The notes beneath the pieces were generated by a model. That model was not told the origin of the DNA, searched no databases, and saw only the letters and a list, made by a program, of their open reading frames with translations. A stretch of 64,000 nucleotides of DNA from Myxocyprinus asiaticus (Eukaryota > Chordata > Actinopteri > Cypriniformes > Catostomidae), in the NCBI RefSeq assembly GCF_019703515.2, contig NC_059388.1:3581479-3645478 (forward strand). The letters are read 5' to 3'. Each line of letters opens with the position of its first letter. Within the stretch, counting starts at the first letter, position 1. A program made the position numbers and the translations under genes. Below, piece after piece: positions 33,340 to 44,480 of the stretch.

Positions 33340-34280
33340 ATGACAATACGGAAGCTTAATGCATGTAAGCCGTATGGTTCCAGCCGCCCATCATGCCTTG
33401 AGCTAGAGCAGAGAAGCCATTACAGACAATTACAGAGCACAGCTGCCACTATATACAAGTGGTCAGATTTGTCCAGAGATTACAGGCCTCAGCCACAGGT
33501 TTTGGTCAGGATTAGATGGAGATGGTGTCTAAACTGACTGTTGTGGCTACAACTCTCAGATGGTTGTCACTGAAGGTGCTATAAATAAATAAATGATTAA
33601 AGAATTATAGAAACATGCTATACCCAAAGCATGTTCTAATTTGACTCTTCAAAGACTTTAGTAAATTTAAAAGGCAGAAACGCGAACACACTCTAACAAG
33701 GAAACATGGTAAATTTTTCTGGTAAAGTTACCTTGTATCGGTTGATTCTGAGGTTATCTTCGGACCTCGTTTCAGAGAATTGCATAAAGCCATGATTATC
33801 TTTGGATACCTTTGCAGGCTTTGGCTTCATGTTTCATGAGAAGCTTTTAAAGTATAATTACAAGTAACAGATTACATGTAATCTGTATTACAAAATCAGT
33901 TTAAAAAAATTAAGTAATTGTAATTGGATTCATGTTTACTAATTCATGTTTGCTACACTTAATACATTATAAATTTAGGAGTACATGTAGCAAAACATGC
34001 AATAATTAATCCAAATGTATTCAGATTAGATAACCTAAAGAACCTAAAATATTAATGTTACTGATAACAATTTTAGTCATGTAATTTATAATTGGTACCA
34101 GGTTAGATTTGAGAAGTTATCTACCCAATACTGCTAGCTATTGCTCAAAACACCTAACCCACAAATATGCATGAAACATCAAATCATGTGGCTTGAGGAG
34201 AGGTGTGCTATTACTTTTCTAGGCAGTAAGTCTTACTATTTTCAACTGGTGGATGATAAAAAAAAATCCATAGACGTAAT
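33340..34280. other. No gene recognised
   Basis: AT-rich spacer. The stretch 33850-33910 resembles the ATTACATGTAATCTG phrases of the 24255-25785 family but is too short to annotate. Confidence 0.45.
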
Positions 34281-35842
34281 TTAAAGGTGCACTCAGTAAT
34301 TTTTTACTTCCCCCATTCATCCATTATGTAGGTCTTTAGCTGCACAGTTGTACGGGGTCTTCATTGCCGGATGGTGTGCTTATTAATGTGCAACACATTC
34401 TCAATTGGAGACAGGTCAGGACTGCAGGCAGGCCAATCTAGCACCCACACTCTCTACTTACACAGCCATGCACTTGTAATCTGGGCAGTATGTGGTTTGA
34501 AGTTGTCCTGCTGGAAAATGTAGGGAAGTTCCTGGAAAAGACAGTGCTGGATGGCAGTATATGGTGCTCCAAAATTTTTACATATCTGTCTGCATTCATG
34601 GTGTTCTCACAGATGTGTGAGTTACCCATGTCATGGGCACTGACACACCCCTGGCCCATACAGACACTGGCTTTTGGACCTGATGCTAATAACAGCTTGG
34701 ATGGTCCTTTTCCTCTTTGGCCCGGAGAAGTTGATGGCTGTGTTTTTCAAAAACTATTTGAAATGTGGACTCATTGGACTAAAAAAACACAGTTCCACTG
34801 TTCTACTTTCTATCAAAGATGAGACCGAGCCCAGAGAAGTCAGCAGTGCTTCTGGACAGTGATGAGGTAGTGCTTCTGTTTTGCATAGTAAAGTCTTAAC
34901 TTGCATCTGTGGATGCAGCAGTGAGTGGTGTTGACTTACAAAGGTTTACTAAAGTTATCCCAAGCCCATGTTCATGATATCCATTACAGATTAATGATGT
35001 TTTTTAAGACAGTGATGTCTGAGGGATCAGAGATCACGTGCATTCAGAAGTGGTTTTCGTCTTGCCCTTTACGCACCGAGATTTGACCAGATCCCTTGAA
35101 TCTTTTAACTATATTGTGCACTGTAGAGGGTGAAATGCCCAAAATCCTTCCAGTTTGTCTTTGGGGAACACTGTTCTCAAAGTGCTGCATTATTTGCTGA
35201 AGCATCTGTTGGCAAATTGCAAGTCTTGAACGATCCTTGCTCTTGAATGACTGGGCCATATTTGGAGGCGCCTTATCCATATTTGGAGGCACTCTCCTGT
35301 TTCACATTGCCTTGTTATTTCAACTCGTCAAATTGTTATTAGTCTTAAATTGACCCCGTCTCAGCTTTTTTGGAGCATGTTGCAATCACCTGATTTGAAA
35401 TTACTATACATTCTAAAAAATAATATTCACAAGGTTATTATGTGTAGTTGTGGTGCTTTCAATAAAGCAAATGGTGAATATAATTTACAAATCACTCCTT
35501 TTTGATTTTATTAGCATTTTTCATACTGTCCCAACTTTTTCAGGAATTGGGGTTGTAATAAATATCTGTTTTATTCTACACGGAGAGGGTCCACTCATGG
35601 GGGCTGCCATGTTAGAATCACATGTCCAGCGGAATACTACTTGCTTAATCCCAGTAACCACCCTGTTATTGGACACTTTCACTCATGGATTAAATGAAAA
35701 ATGGCTGACTGTGAATTGTGAATTTTTACATTGGCATCTGTAACTGAAAATTATTGTGTTTGAATGATGCTACATCCAGGCCACTAGATGTCAGTGTAAG
35801 TCTAAAACAACATGAACAAAAACTTACTGAGTGCACCTTTAA
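34281..35842. mobile_element. MITE with TTAA-flanked inverted ends, containing a Tc1-like remnant
   Basis: TTAAAGGTGCACTCAGTAA at 34281-34299 is perfectly inverted at 35824-35842. Each end carries TTAA outermost, which would fit a piggyBac-type target, but the inner terminus (AGGTGCACTC) is not the usual piggyBac end, so this is tentative. The core is occupied by a Tc1/mariner-like remnant (34340-35557); without it the MITE would be about 300 bp. Confidence 0.6.
34340..35557 (-). pseudogene. Tc1/mariner-like transposase remnant
   Basis: The terminus TACAACCCCAATTCCTGAAA lies at 35557 on the minus strand, an end I recognise from an abundant fish IS630/Tc1-type family. 35292-35044 (minus) reads MAQSFKSKDRSRL then RQTGRILGISPSTVHNIVKR, a helix-turn-helix DNA-binding domain. 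Around 34430-34350 a decayed DWPACSPDLSPIEN-like catalytic box can be read with frame breaks. The other terminus is missing, so the copy is truncated and dead. Confidence 0.6.
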
Positions 35843-35921
35843 GGAGCAACCCAAGCCATGTCTAGAGACCAGAATATCATAGAGATTTGTGGGTGGGCTC
35901 TTTTGACCTAGGTCAGTAAGT

Positions 35922-35992
35922 GACCACCTAGCAACCACGCAGAACACCCTAGTAACCACTTAGCAATGCCCCAGGAACCATTCAGAACACCT
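35922..35992. repeat. Short 21-bp-period tandem repeat
   Basis: CACGCAGAACACCCTAGTAAC, CACTTAGCAATGCC and CATTCAGAACACC follow one another with a period near 21 bp. This CCTAGCAACCAC/CAGAACAC pattern is common in cyprinid genomes. Confidence 0.6.
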
Positions 35993-36081
35993 TAAGCCAG
36001 TGTCACACTAGCCTATTTTTCAGAGCAGAGCAGAAGTGATTTCGCGTTACATAGATGCAGGATGTCACGCATATTGGATAA

Positions 36082-36287
36082 AACATCCTGGTTACTTGCG
36101 TAACCTCCGTTCCCTGGTGGAGGGAACGAGACATTGTGTCGATGTAGTGACACTAAGGGTCACTCTTGGGAGCCGAAACACCTCTGGTCTTTGAAAAAAG
36201 GCCAATGAAAATTGGCGAGTGCTATTTGCATACCACTCCCCCAAACATACGGGTATAAAAGGAGCTGGTATGCAACCACTCATTCAG
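36082..36287 (-). repeat. Right inverted terminal repeat of DIRS copy 2
   Basis: Carries the unique right-end block (AACATCCTGGTTACTTGCG) followed by the shared inverted repeat with a TATAAAAG box at 36254-36261. One mismatch (AACATCC here, AACGTCC on the complement of the internal region) looks like CpG decay. Confidence 0.88.
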
Positions 36288-36363
36288 GTTTTGTGCTGAG
36301 GAGCCGAGACAAGGTCCTGGCCATTTCAGCGGGTAGTCCAGCGTTGTGGCAGGAGGGACACAA

Positions 36364-36470
36364 CGTCTCGTTCCCTCCATCAGGGAACGGAGCTTACGGA
36401 AGTAACCAGGACGTTCCCTATCTGTCACTCACTCGACGTTGTGTCGATGTAGTGACACTAGGGGTCCCTA
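36364..36470 (-). repeat. Internal complementary region of DIRS copy 2
   Basis: On the plus strand CCTCCATCAGGGAACGGAG ... AAGTAACCAGGAC is joined through GTT (36413-36415) to CCCTATCTGTCACTCACTCG. The first part complements the right outer end (36085-36130); the second complements the left outer end (40665-40711). The layout is the same as in copy 1. Confidence 0.9.
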
Positions 36471-37233
36471 TACGAAACGCAACACAACCGGCTGAACTGT
36501 GTTACGTGAACTGGCGGTGTGTGACGGGCAGACCACTGTGTGCCTCGTAGCCAGCGCACCAGGCCGACACGTAACCTCCCCCAACGCTGTTATGAGTGTT
36601 GAACGGCCCTTCGGGGACAAGTTGACTGTCCAAAATATAGAGACAGGCTAGCCCAGTCGTGGCCTCTTATTCTCTCTTTTTTATTTCCTCTCTCCAAAAA
36701 AAAGAGTGAAATTTGTTAACCGACTGGGGCCACCAGGACTCCGTCGGGGGGGGTGTCCCTCCCAAGGGGAAGACACCGCAGAGACCACACCCCACCCGGG
36801 GGGGGGGGGGGGGGGGTATTTTGAGTGGAAATACGTCACATGGTCTTGCCAAGCTTTGTCGGAAGTATGTCATATGGAGAAGTCCCATGGTAGGTCCTAC
36901 CCTATGGGGGAGGAGTTTCTACAAATATGGTGACTGGGACAGAGGGGCCTCTGCCCAAGGAAGATGCAGTTTACCAACAGGGAAACTAATTAGCGGAAGA
37001 AATACATTGCATGGGGTTACCTATGGGGAACCAACACATGCAGAGCACCTACCCCAGTACAGGGCTAGTTAGCACATTAGTTCTCCACAAACTCGTCTGC
37101 CACAGGGCTCGGAGGAAGTCATCCAGGGAACACAGTTTGTGAAAACTACCGGGAGTCAACAGGGCACGTCTTCAGCTCAGGGGAGGTGAAAGGTGCTATG
37201 CACAAACAATACACCAGGCAAGCTGTCCTGGAC

Positions 37234-38230
37234 TTACCTGCTTGTGCCTGCCACTACACGGGATGAAACTGATTCCACCCGGAGATTGTAGAACCTCGCA
37301 AAGGTGTTGGGTGTTGCCCAGCCCGCTGCTCTGCAAATGTCTGTTAGAGAGGCGCCACTGGTCAAGGCCCAGGAGGCCGCCACACTCCTGGTAGAATGGG
37401 CTCGTAGCCCTGCCGGGGGTGGCACGTCCTGAGTGTGATATGCCATTGCTATGGCGTCAGTGAGCCAGTGGGCGATCCTCTGCTTGGAGACAGTGCTTCC
37501 TTTCCGCTGTCCACCAAAGCAGACAAAGAGCTGCTCAGAGTCTCTAAAGCTCTGCATGCGATCCAAATAAATGCGTAAAGCGCACACTGGACACAGCAAT
37601 GTCAGGGCTGTGTCTGCCTCCTCCTGGGGCAGCGCTTGCAGGTTCACCACCTGGTCCCTAAAAGGGGTCATGGGAACCTTGGGCACATAGCCCGGTCTGG
37701 GTCTCAGGATCACGTGAGAGTAGTCTGGACCGAACTCCAGGCACGTTTCACTGACAGAGAACGGTTGCAGGTCTTCTACCCTCTTGATGGAAGTGAGTGC
37801 AGTCTTCAAAGAGAGTGCCTTAAGCTCAGCTGACTGCAGGGGCTCAAAGGGGGCTCTCCATAGACCCTGAAGAACTACAGAGAGGTCCCATGGGGGAATG
37901 AGGCGCGGTCTGAAGAGATTCAACCTCCTGGCACCTCTCAGGAACCTGATGATCAGGTTGTGCTTCCCTAAGGACTTACTGTCTGTCGTGGTGTGCCGCT
38001 ATAGCGGCTACATACACCTTCAAGGTGGAGGGGGACAGCCACCCTTCCAACCTCTCCTGCAGGAAGGAAAGCACCGATCCGACTGCGCATCTCTGGGGGT
38101 CTTCGCATCGGGAAGAACACCACTTAGCGAACAGAAGCCACTTCAAGGCATACAGGCGCCTCATAGAGGGGACCCTAGCCTGAGTGATCGTGTCTACCAC
38201 CGTGGGTGGTAGGCCACTCAAGTCTTCCAC
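37234..38230 (-). pseudogene. DIRS tyrosine recombinase, catalytic domain intact
   Basis: Minus-strand 38230-37976 gives the core-binding half (TITQARVPSMRRLYALKW, WLSPSTLKVYVAAIAAHHD). A short indel near 37980 ends that frame. 37923-37234 is one open frame of 229 codons holding the whole catalytic domain: Arg48 in TSIKRVEDLQ, His176 and Arg179 in RAHSTRSVAASW, Trp202 in GWATPNTF and Tyr212 in ARFYNL. It ends naturally at 37234 (VVAGTSR). The five-residue R-H-R-W-Y set of tyrosine recombinases is therefore uninterrupted. HSTRS replaces HSTRG of copy 1. One frameshift separates the two halves, so the full enzyme would not be made from this copy. Confidence 0.88.
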
Positions 38231-39221
38231 GTCCCGTCCAGGGGCCAGTCATGGAGATTACAGAGGTCTGGTCGCGGGTGCCAAATGGTGCCTTGTCCCT
38301 GAGAAAGAAGGTCCTTCCTCAGGGGAATTCGCCAGGGGGTGCTGTTGTGAGGAGCGTGAGGTCCAAGAACCATGTCTGGGTGGGCCAGAAGGGTGCTACC
38401 AGGATGATCTGCTCATCGTGCTCCCTGACCTTGCACAGGGTCTGTGCAAGTAGGCTCACAGGGGGAAATGCATATTTGCGTAGTCCAGGGGGCCAGCTGT
38501 GTGCCAGCGTGTCTATACCGAGAGGTGCCTCGGTCAGTGCGTACCAGAGCGGGCAGTGGGAGGATTCTTGTGAAGCGAACAGGTCTACCTGTGCCTGCCC
38601 GAATCGACTCCAAATCAGCTGGACCACCTGAGGGTGGAGTCTCCACTCTCCCCTGAGGGTAACCTGTCATGACAGCGCGTCCGCTGCAATGTTGAGGTTG
38701 CCCGGGATGTGAGTGGCCCGCAGCGACTTGAGGTGCTGCTGACTCCAGAGGAGGAGACGGCGTGTGAGTTGTGACATACAACGGGAGCGTAAACCGCCTT
38801 GATGGTTGATGTATACCACCGTTGCTGTGTTGTCTAACACATGCTTGCCCTGGATCAGCGGCCGAAACCTCGGCAGGGTGAGCAGAATTGCCAACAACTC
38901 GAGGCAGTGGATGTGCCAACGTGGCTGCGGGCCCGTCGAGGAGCCGGCGGCTGCGTGCCCATTGCATACAGCGCCCCAGCCAATTTTGGAGGAGTCTGTT
39001 ATAACCACGATACACCTGGAGACCTGCTCTAGGGGAACGCCTGCCCGTAGAAATGTGAGGTCAGTCTAAGGGCTGAAGAAGTGGTGACAGACTGGCGTGA
39101 TGGCCGCGCGATGTGTCCCGCAGCATCATGCCCATCTCTGGAGCCAGTGCTGAAGTGGTCTCATATGCATCAACCCGAGCGGAGTGGCCACTGCTGAGGA
39201 TGCCATATGCCCCAGGAGCCT
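38231..39221 (-). pseudogene. DIRS RNase H and post-RNase H block, broken
   Basis: 39008-38667 reads ITDSSKIGWGAVCNGHAA (first Asp), CLELLAILLTL (Glu), LDNTATVVYINHQGG (Asp) and HIPGNLNIAADALS. Relative to copy 1, the VRT before the second Asp is missing, an in-frame loss of 9 bases next to an active-site residue. 38620-38320 continues with QVDLFASQESSHCPLWYALT and KYAFPPVSLLAQTLCKV in another frame. Frame changes near 39222 and 38667 break it. Confidence 0.8.
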
Positions 39222-40238
39222 CTAAAACAGTTTCAGTGGAACCGCTGTCTTCTGTCTGAACGCCTTCAAACAGGTCAGCACCAACTGTGCGCACTCGTTC
39301 GTGAGGCGCGCCGTCAAACCGAGAAAAGAGATGCTCTGAACTGGGAGGAGCTTGCTCTTTCCCCAGTTGACCAGAAGCCCTAGACGGCTGAGGTGCGAGA
39401 GCACCAGGTCCCTGTGTGCACACAACACATCCCGTGAGTGAGCTAGGATTAGCCAATCATCGAGATAGTTGAGGATGCGAATGCCCACTTCCCTTAACGG
39501 GGCAAGGGCTGCCTCTGCGACCTTCGTGAAGACGTGAGGGGACAAGGACAGGCCGAAAGGGAGGACCTTGTACTGATACGCCCGACCCTCGAATGCAAAC
39601 CGCAGGAAGGGTCTGTGTTGAGGTAGAATCGAGACGTGGAAGTATGCATCCTTCAGGTCTACCACCGCAAACCAATCTTGATGCCAGACGCTCGCTAGAA
39701 TGAGTTTTTGCATCAGCATCTTGAACGGGAGTCTGTGTAAAGCCCGGTTCAGTACTCGTAGGTCCAAGATTGGCCGCAACCCACTGCCTTTCTTCGGTAC
39801 AATGAAGTAGGGGCTGTAAAACCCCTTCTTCATCTCGGCCGGAGGGACAGGCTCTATCGCACCCTTCCGTAGGAGGGTAGCAATTTCCGCGCGCAAGGTA
39901 GCGGCGTTCTCGCCCTTCACCGAGGTGAAGTGGACGCCGCTGAACCTGGGCGGACGCCTGGCGAACTGAATTGCGTAGCCAAGTCGGACGGTCCGGACCA
40001 GCCATCGCGACAGGTTGGAAAGCGCAAGCCACACGTCCAAGCTCCTTGTGACCACCCCCGGAACAGCCTGGGATGGGGGAGGAAGAGGCCTGTCCTCGTG
40101 ACCTGTGGAGACCGTCACATCGGGGGCGGATTTGTGCCACTGCTGGGTGCACAGACCCATTTTAACCTGCCAAAATGGAATGTTGGACGGTGGTCGTGAT
40201 GACGGCCATGCGCACCGGGTATGTGACCCAGGGAACAA
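39222..40238 (-). pseudogene. DIRS reverse transcriptase, long open frame
   Basis: A 338-codon open frame covers the pol linker and the complete reverse transcriptase: KKGFYSPYFIVPKKGSGLRP (137-156), AVVDLKDAYFHVSI with catalytic Asp194, VLPFGLSLSP (225-234) and NYLDDWLILAHS with YLDD at 258-261 (39467-39456). Unlike copy 1 there is no stop within the palm. FLGLTARLTNE is shortened by several residues compared with the expected block at this place. The frame ends at a TAG (KLF) where copy 1 continues into RNase H. The upstream Met is arbitrary because gag is gone. Confidence 0.85.
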
Positions 40239-40530
40239 GGAAACCGCTCTTTTGCTGAACTCTTGGGTACCGCAGCCACTTGGGCATGCGGAGAAATTAA
40301 ATTAAAAGGTAACAAAAGATTAAAGATTACTGCTCTTTTAGAGAAATATACTCTTTTTTTAGAATATACTCTTTTATTTCTGCCGAAGCGCCCAGGGGCA
40401 TTCTCTGCAGTGCACCAGTGCAGAGGGGGGAGAAGCCGCTGAAATGCACTGTCAGATCCAGCAGAGGTGAATGAACAGCCATGGGAATTCAGCTCAGTGA
40501 ACATCGACTGTTCGGCTCCGAAGAGAATAT
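40239..40530 (-). other. DIRS copy 2 leader with gag-deletion junction
   Basis: Minus-strand leader with the GTATATTTCTCTAAAAGAGC phrase of the DIRS 5' UTR running into CATGCCCAAGTGGCTGC of the pol linker. The gag junction falls at about 40300-40345. The region between is T-rich (AATCTTTAATCTTTTGTTACC), like the sequence after gag in copy 1 (10845-10875). Confidence 0.7.
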
Positions 40531-40711
40531 CTGAATGAGTGGTTGCATACCAGCTCCTTTTATACCCGTATGTTCGGGGGAGTGGTATGCAAATACCACT
40601 CTGCAATTTTCATTGGCCTTTTTTCAAAGACCAGAGGTGTTTCAGGCTCCCAAGAGTGACCTCTAGTGTCACTACATCGACACAACGTCGAGTGAGTGAG
40701 AGATAGGGAAC
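40531..40711 (-). repeat. Left inverted terminal repeat of DIRS copy 2
   Basis: Inverted partner of 36130-36287, with the unique left outer end GTTCCCTATCTCTCACTCAC at 40711-40692 (minus). TATAAAAG lies at 40564-40557. Confidence 0.88.
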
Positions 40712-42080
40712 TAGAGCTGTCAGAATTAACACGTTATCGCATGCGATTCATTAAAAAAGTTTAACATGGCCACCCTGGACCGAAGCCTGGCAACCCCATT
40801 GGCCACCCCACTCACAATTGCCGTTTTGGTAATTTTTTTGCCTTGGACACAATTTAGTTTTTTAGAGGTGGAACCGTCTCTGTACAACCACAACACAGGA
40901 GACTAGAATCAAGAAATATGATCATATCAGGCCAGGTTTTGCGTCGCTACATTGGCTACCGGTTTAAGTGACCTTCTATCACGCTATATTCCGTCACGTT
41001 CACTATGATCGCAAAATTCTGGCCTGTTAATAATACCTAGAATATCAAAATCCATAAAAGGAGTTAGATCCTTTTCCTATTTGGCTCCTAAAATATGGAA
41101 TAGTCTTCCATACATAGTTTGGTACTCAGACACATACTCTCAGTTTAAGTCTAGTCTAAAGACTCATCTTTTCAGCCAGGGATACACCTAATTTATCCAT
41201 CAACTCATAGTTATGCATTAGTTAGTTCTACCAGAACTTTCATATTCTCATATTCCATTATTCTGTTTTAAAGTGAATGGCATCTACGCTTATATTATTC
41301 TATTTGTTTTCCTGTCGTAACCTCAGGATACATATCCAGCTCTGGTCCTGCCTGATGTCTGACTCCCACTACTATGTGTTGCTGAGTGATGACGACTAAC
41401 TGCAGCCTGTGCCAGCCAGATATCACTTCAGTCTACTACGATGAACTTCACAGAGGATAAACTGTGTCAGACATGGGATACTTCACTGGACACTGCCTGA
41501 AACTTGGACTTAAGATGGACTTCACCAGAAATTAATCTGCCACAAGCTTACAGTCGAACTGCAGTGCACCTTACTGACCTCTGCCTGCATCACCTTGGTC
41601 AAAGAATGAACTACACTCTTAAAATGGAATACATAGATAATAAATTATTTTCAGCCTTCATCAGCCAAATAACAAAAGACAAGGCATCTGTGTGCACTTC
41701 TGCAGATAATTCAGGATGTTAATTCTACGACTTTAGTCATTAATTTTACAGTTAATTCAAAATATTTTGTTTAAACAATGGCCAATAACACTTACTTTGT
41801 TTACTAATTTTAAATCATGATTTGTACTACACATAAATAACTAATATTGGCATTATATTCATGCTGTTTAGCCAGAGGGGAACTGGCCCCCAAAGTGAGC
41901 ATGGTTTTCCCCAAGGTTATTTTTCTCCATTAACCATCATCTTATAGAGTTTTGTGTTCCTTGCCACAGTCACCTTAAGCTTGCTCACTAGGGCTTTAAA
42001 TATAAATACAATTTACTTATTTTTTAATTATTTATTTTAAAGTGCAATTTACAATCATGATTTTTTATTAAACTGCACTA

Positions 42081-44153
42081 TGTTGGGCCTCATGTATTCA
42101 GATAGAAGACAAAGGCAGGCCTAACACAGTCGTAAAACCTAACTGAGGCCCACACACAAAGTCATAAATCTTACTGATAAAAACCGCGCCAAAACCAAAC
42201 AAAGGGAGTCCAAAACAGACTACAAATCCCATGAAGCCTTGCTCACTAAAGGATCGAACTCTCAACTCTTATTGGATGAGGCACACAACAGAACACCCCT
42301 CAACCATGACATCATCGGGAGTAGAAATACCTCTGAGATCCTTCCGGGCATTGCTTCCAGCAACTTTGCTCACAGTGTGTAGACGCAGCTCATCGCTGCT
42401 CTCAGGTGTAGCCTCGTGACACAAGGAAGTAACATCCGACTTGAAACTGTGGCCATACAATCTCCATCTCACTGGACAAGTTTAGATTACTCTGTGTTCC
42501 ATTGAACACTCTAACGGATCTGAAGGAGACTGCCGAGCAATCCGCATCTTCATCCGTTTGCCTGCAGAAATGAAAAGAAAAAGATTTTTCTTCCCTCTTC
42601 AATCAAGTCGATGTCGCTGATTTCTCCGCCAGCCTGCCAAGATTCAGCAGCCGTACCGCCCGCCGACAGAGCGAGGAAACGGACTCCCATCATCACCCGA
42701 GCCTCGAGGAACCGAGTTGGAGTTAAAGGACGGATGAACACACACTCCACCTGCGTCCTCATGCGATTCAAGAGGTTTACATCTGGGCAGAGATAGAATA
42801 TTATAGTGTGTTATTCTTGTGTATCAAGGTTATTGCTTGTTCAGTTTACAGACCGCCGAGTCCGCACATTGCTGCTAATAATACTCAAGGTATTACTGAA
42901 ATGTACTGTTATCACGAATGAGATCTGCTGTGTTGTAGTCCAACCACATTTGACTGTTGTGTATTTCCACCATCGCGGGTGAGACCGGCACACTGAGTTT
43001 ATCCATTAAAGAACCAAAGACCGCGGGACGGTTTACGAGCCGTCCACCGCATCTCTGAGTGACAAACTAACAGCTGCTTTCTCTCCCACGATCGCGAAAC
43101 CGGCTTTGGTGCCGCCACTTTATTCTCTCTCTCTCTCTCTCGTACTAACCACACACACACGCGACCTCTCACAAACATTCTCGCACACACTTTTGGCTAG
43201 TAGATAACTTCGTGATAAAGCTTAGCTTTGTCCCTAAGTTATCGTACAAGCGGAGACACGCAGTAAACAGGCAGACGCCATTAACCGGCTTCTCTCCACC
43301 CACATTCACGGCCATATTCTCGCATGACATTCTCTCCACGAGAGTCACGTCTGCCATTTTGTGCGCATCACACCTTACACACACACACACACACACCTAC
43401 CTTCCTCTCATGTGTTATAGGCTTATTTTGGTTACCATATCTAATCATGTCACTGTTTAGTTTGTAGTTGTAAGTCAGAAGTTTATTAACTGCATTGTAT
43501 TGATTATTAATTAATATTACTGCATAAATAAACTTTGTTATATTTCAAAGAGAAGTGTTTTGGTTTGTTTTGCATACACCTGTGTCAAATGCTGGCAGGG
43601 GATGTCAGTGCTCGGATTCAAGCCTTGAATGTTGATTTTCTTAAGAGAACGATCTAATATTGAGACTGTTATACTGTCTGGTTATTAGTCCCTGATTCCA
43701 GAGTGGTGCCCCGGCGATATTAATCCTTATTAATATTCTATTGATTTTGATAATTGATCATTATCTTTGATGATTGTTCAATTTGAAGGATCAATAAGCT
43801 AGTGTTAATTCTAATCAATGTTCCATTGATTTTAATAATTAATGATTATCTTTGATAATAATTAATATTCTATTGAATTTGATGGTTATCTTTGATTGTG
43901 AAGGATTAAAAGAGCTAACATTGATTCAAATCAATGTTCTATTGATTTTAATAATTGATTATTACCTTTGATAATTAATTATTGCTAATCACCAGACCCG
44001 CTACTGAATGTAGCGCACTACATTTACTGGTGCCCCGTATGAGGCTTTAATGAGTTAGATTCTATTATTTAATTTAAATATTAATTAATAACTAAAGAAA
44101 TAATTAATTATTTCTGATAGTAACACTGACCTAAACAACCAGTAGAACCTACA
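42081..44153. mobile_element. Probable solo LTR (2.07 kb)
   Basis: The insertion begins TGTTGGGCC and ends CCTACA and is flanked by ACTA at 42077-42080 and 44154-44157. The uninterrupted LINE relative at 24741-25446 shows that the flanks were once contiguous. TG...CA borders plus a 4-bp duplication are retroviral-integrase marks, and the absence of gag/pol/env fits recombination between two LTRs. CT, AC and AT-rich tracts, a polyadenylation-type AATAAA at 43526 and two TGGTGCCCCG boxes (43706 and 44031) lie inside. Orientation is inferred as plus from the AATAAA. ERV or Ty3/gypsy origin cannot be decided. Confidence 0.65.
43725..43985. repeat. Degenerate AT-rich tandem units inside the LTR
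   Basis: CTATTGATTTTGATAATTGAT, CCATTGATTTTAATAATTAATG, CTATTGAATTTGATGG and CTATTGATTTTAATAATTGAT recur, each followed by TTATCTTTGAT-like text, with a spacing of about 55-100 bp. Confidence 0.65.
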
Positions 44154-44263
44154 ACTATTATGACATTACTATATTACAGATTTTTCTGTTAAAGCATAAT
44201 TTTCTGTAAAGATGCTTTGAAATTATGTGTGTTGTGAAGAGCGCTATACAAATAAAAATTACT

Positions 44264-44480
44264 TGACACTTTACAATAAGGTTCCATTCGTTAACATTAG
44301 TTATTGCATTAGGTTTCATGAAAAAACAATAAACAGTTTATTTATACATCATTTATTAATCTTTGTTAATGTTAGTTTATAAAAATGCTATTGTTCATTG
44401 TCAGTTCATGTTAGTTCATAGTGCATCATAGTGCATTAACTAATGTTAACAAACAAATTTTAATTTTAAAAATGTACTAC
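44264..44480. repeat. Fish MITE fragment (ACTTTACAATAAGGTTCC end)
   Basis: Starts CACTTTACAATAAGGTTCCA and contains GTTCATGTTAGTTCATAGTGC and CATTAACTAATGTTAAC, the hallmark phrases of a very common teleost MITE family. A further partial copy lies at about 56395-56470. The far terminus is not seen. Confidence 0.6.

Larger units (their letters stand above)
36082..40711 (-). mobile_element. DIRS-type retrotransposon, copy 2, lacking gag
   Basis: A 4630-bp element on the minus strand, bounded by AAC (GTT complement) at 36082-36084 and 40709-40711. Inverted terminal repeats (36082-36287 and 40531-40711), an internal complementary region (36364-36470), reverse transcriptase/RNase H and tyrosine recombinase are present. 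Relative to copy 1 about 1.66 kb is missing. Nearly all the loss is gag: the 5' leader (CTCTAAAAGAGC, about 40345 minus) passes straight to the pol leader (CATGCCCAAGTGGCTGC, about 40290). No longer target duplication is visible. Confidence 0.92.
40890..44263 (+). mobile_element. LINE 3' portion, split by an LTR insertion
   Basis: Pieces 40890-42080 and 44154-44263 together align by eye with the complement of 24741-25446. 40960-41190 has decayed coding remnants (PIWLLKYGIVFH-like and a THLFSQGYT-like end). The rest is untranslated, with GAACTGGCCCCCAAAGTGAG and TGTGTTGTGAAGAGCGCTAT, and ends AAATAAAAATTACTTGAC. It is a 5'-truncated non-LTR element; L2 group is likely. Confidence 0.65.

Noticed and set aside
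38184..38631. Plus-strand open frames across DIRS copy 2
   Set aside because: The coding strand is minus, as the RT, RNase H and recombinase motifs show. These are shadows.
43696..43720. TGGTGCCCCGG as the primer binding site of a full LTR element
   Set aside because: The LINE comparison and ACTA repeats place the right border at 44153, so this box is internal to the insertion. No internal coding region follows.
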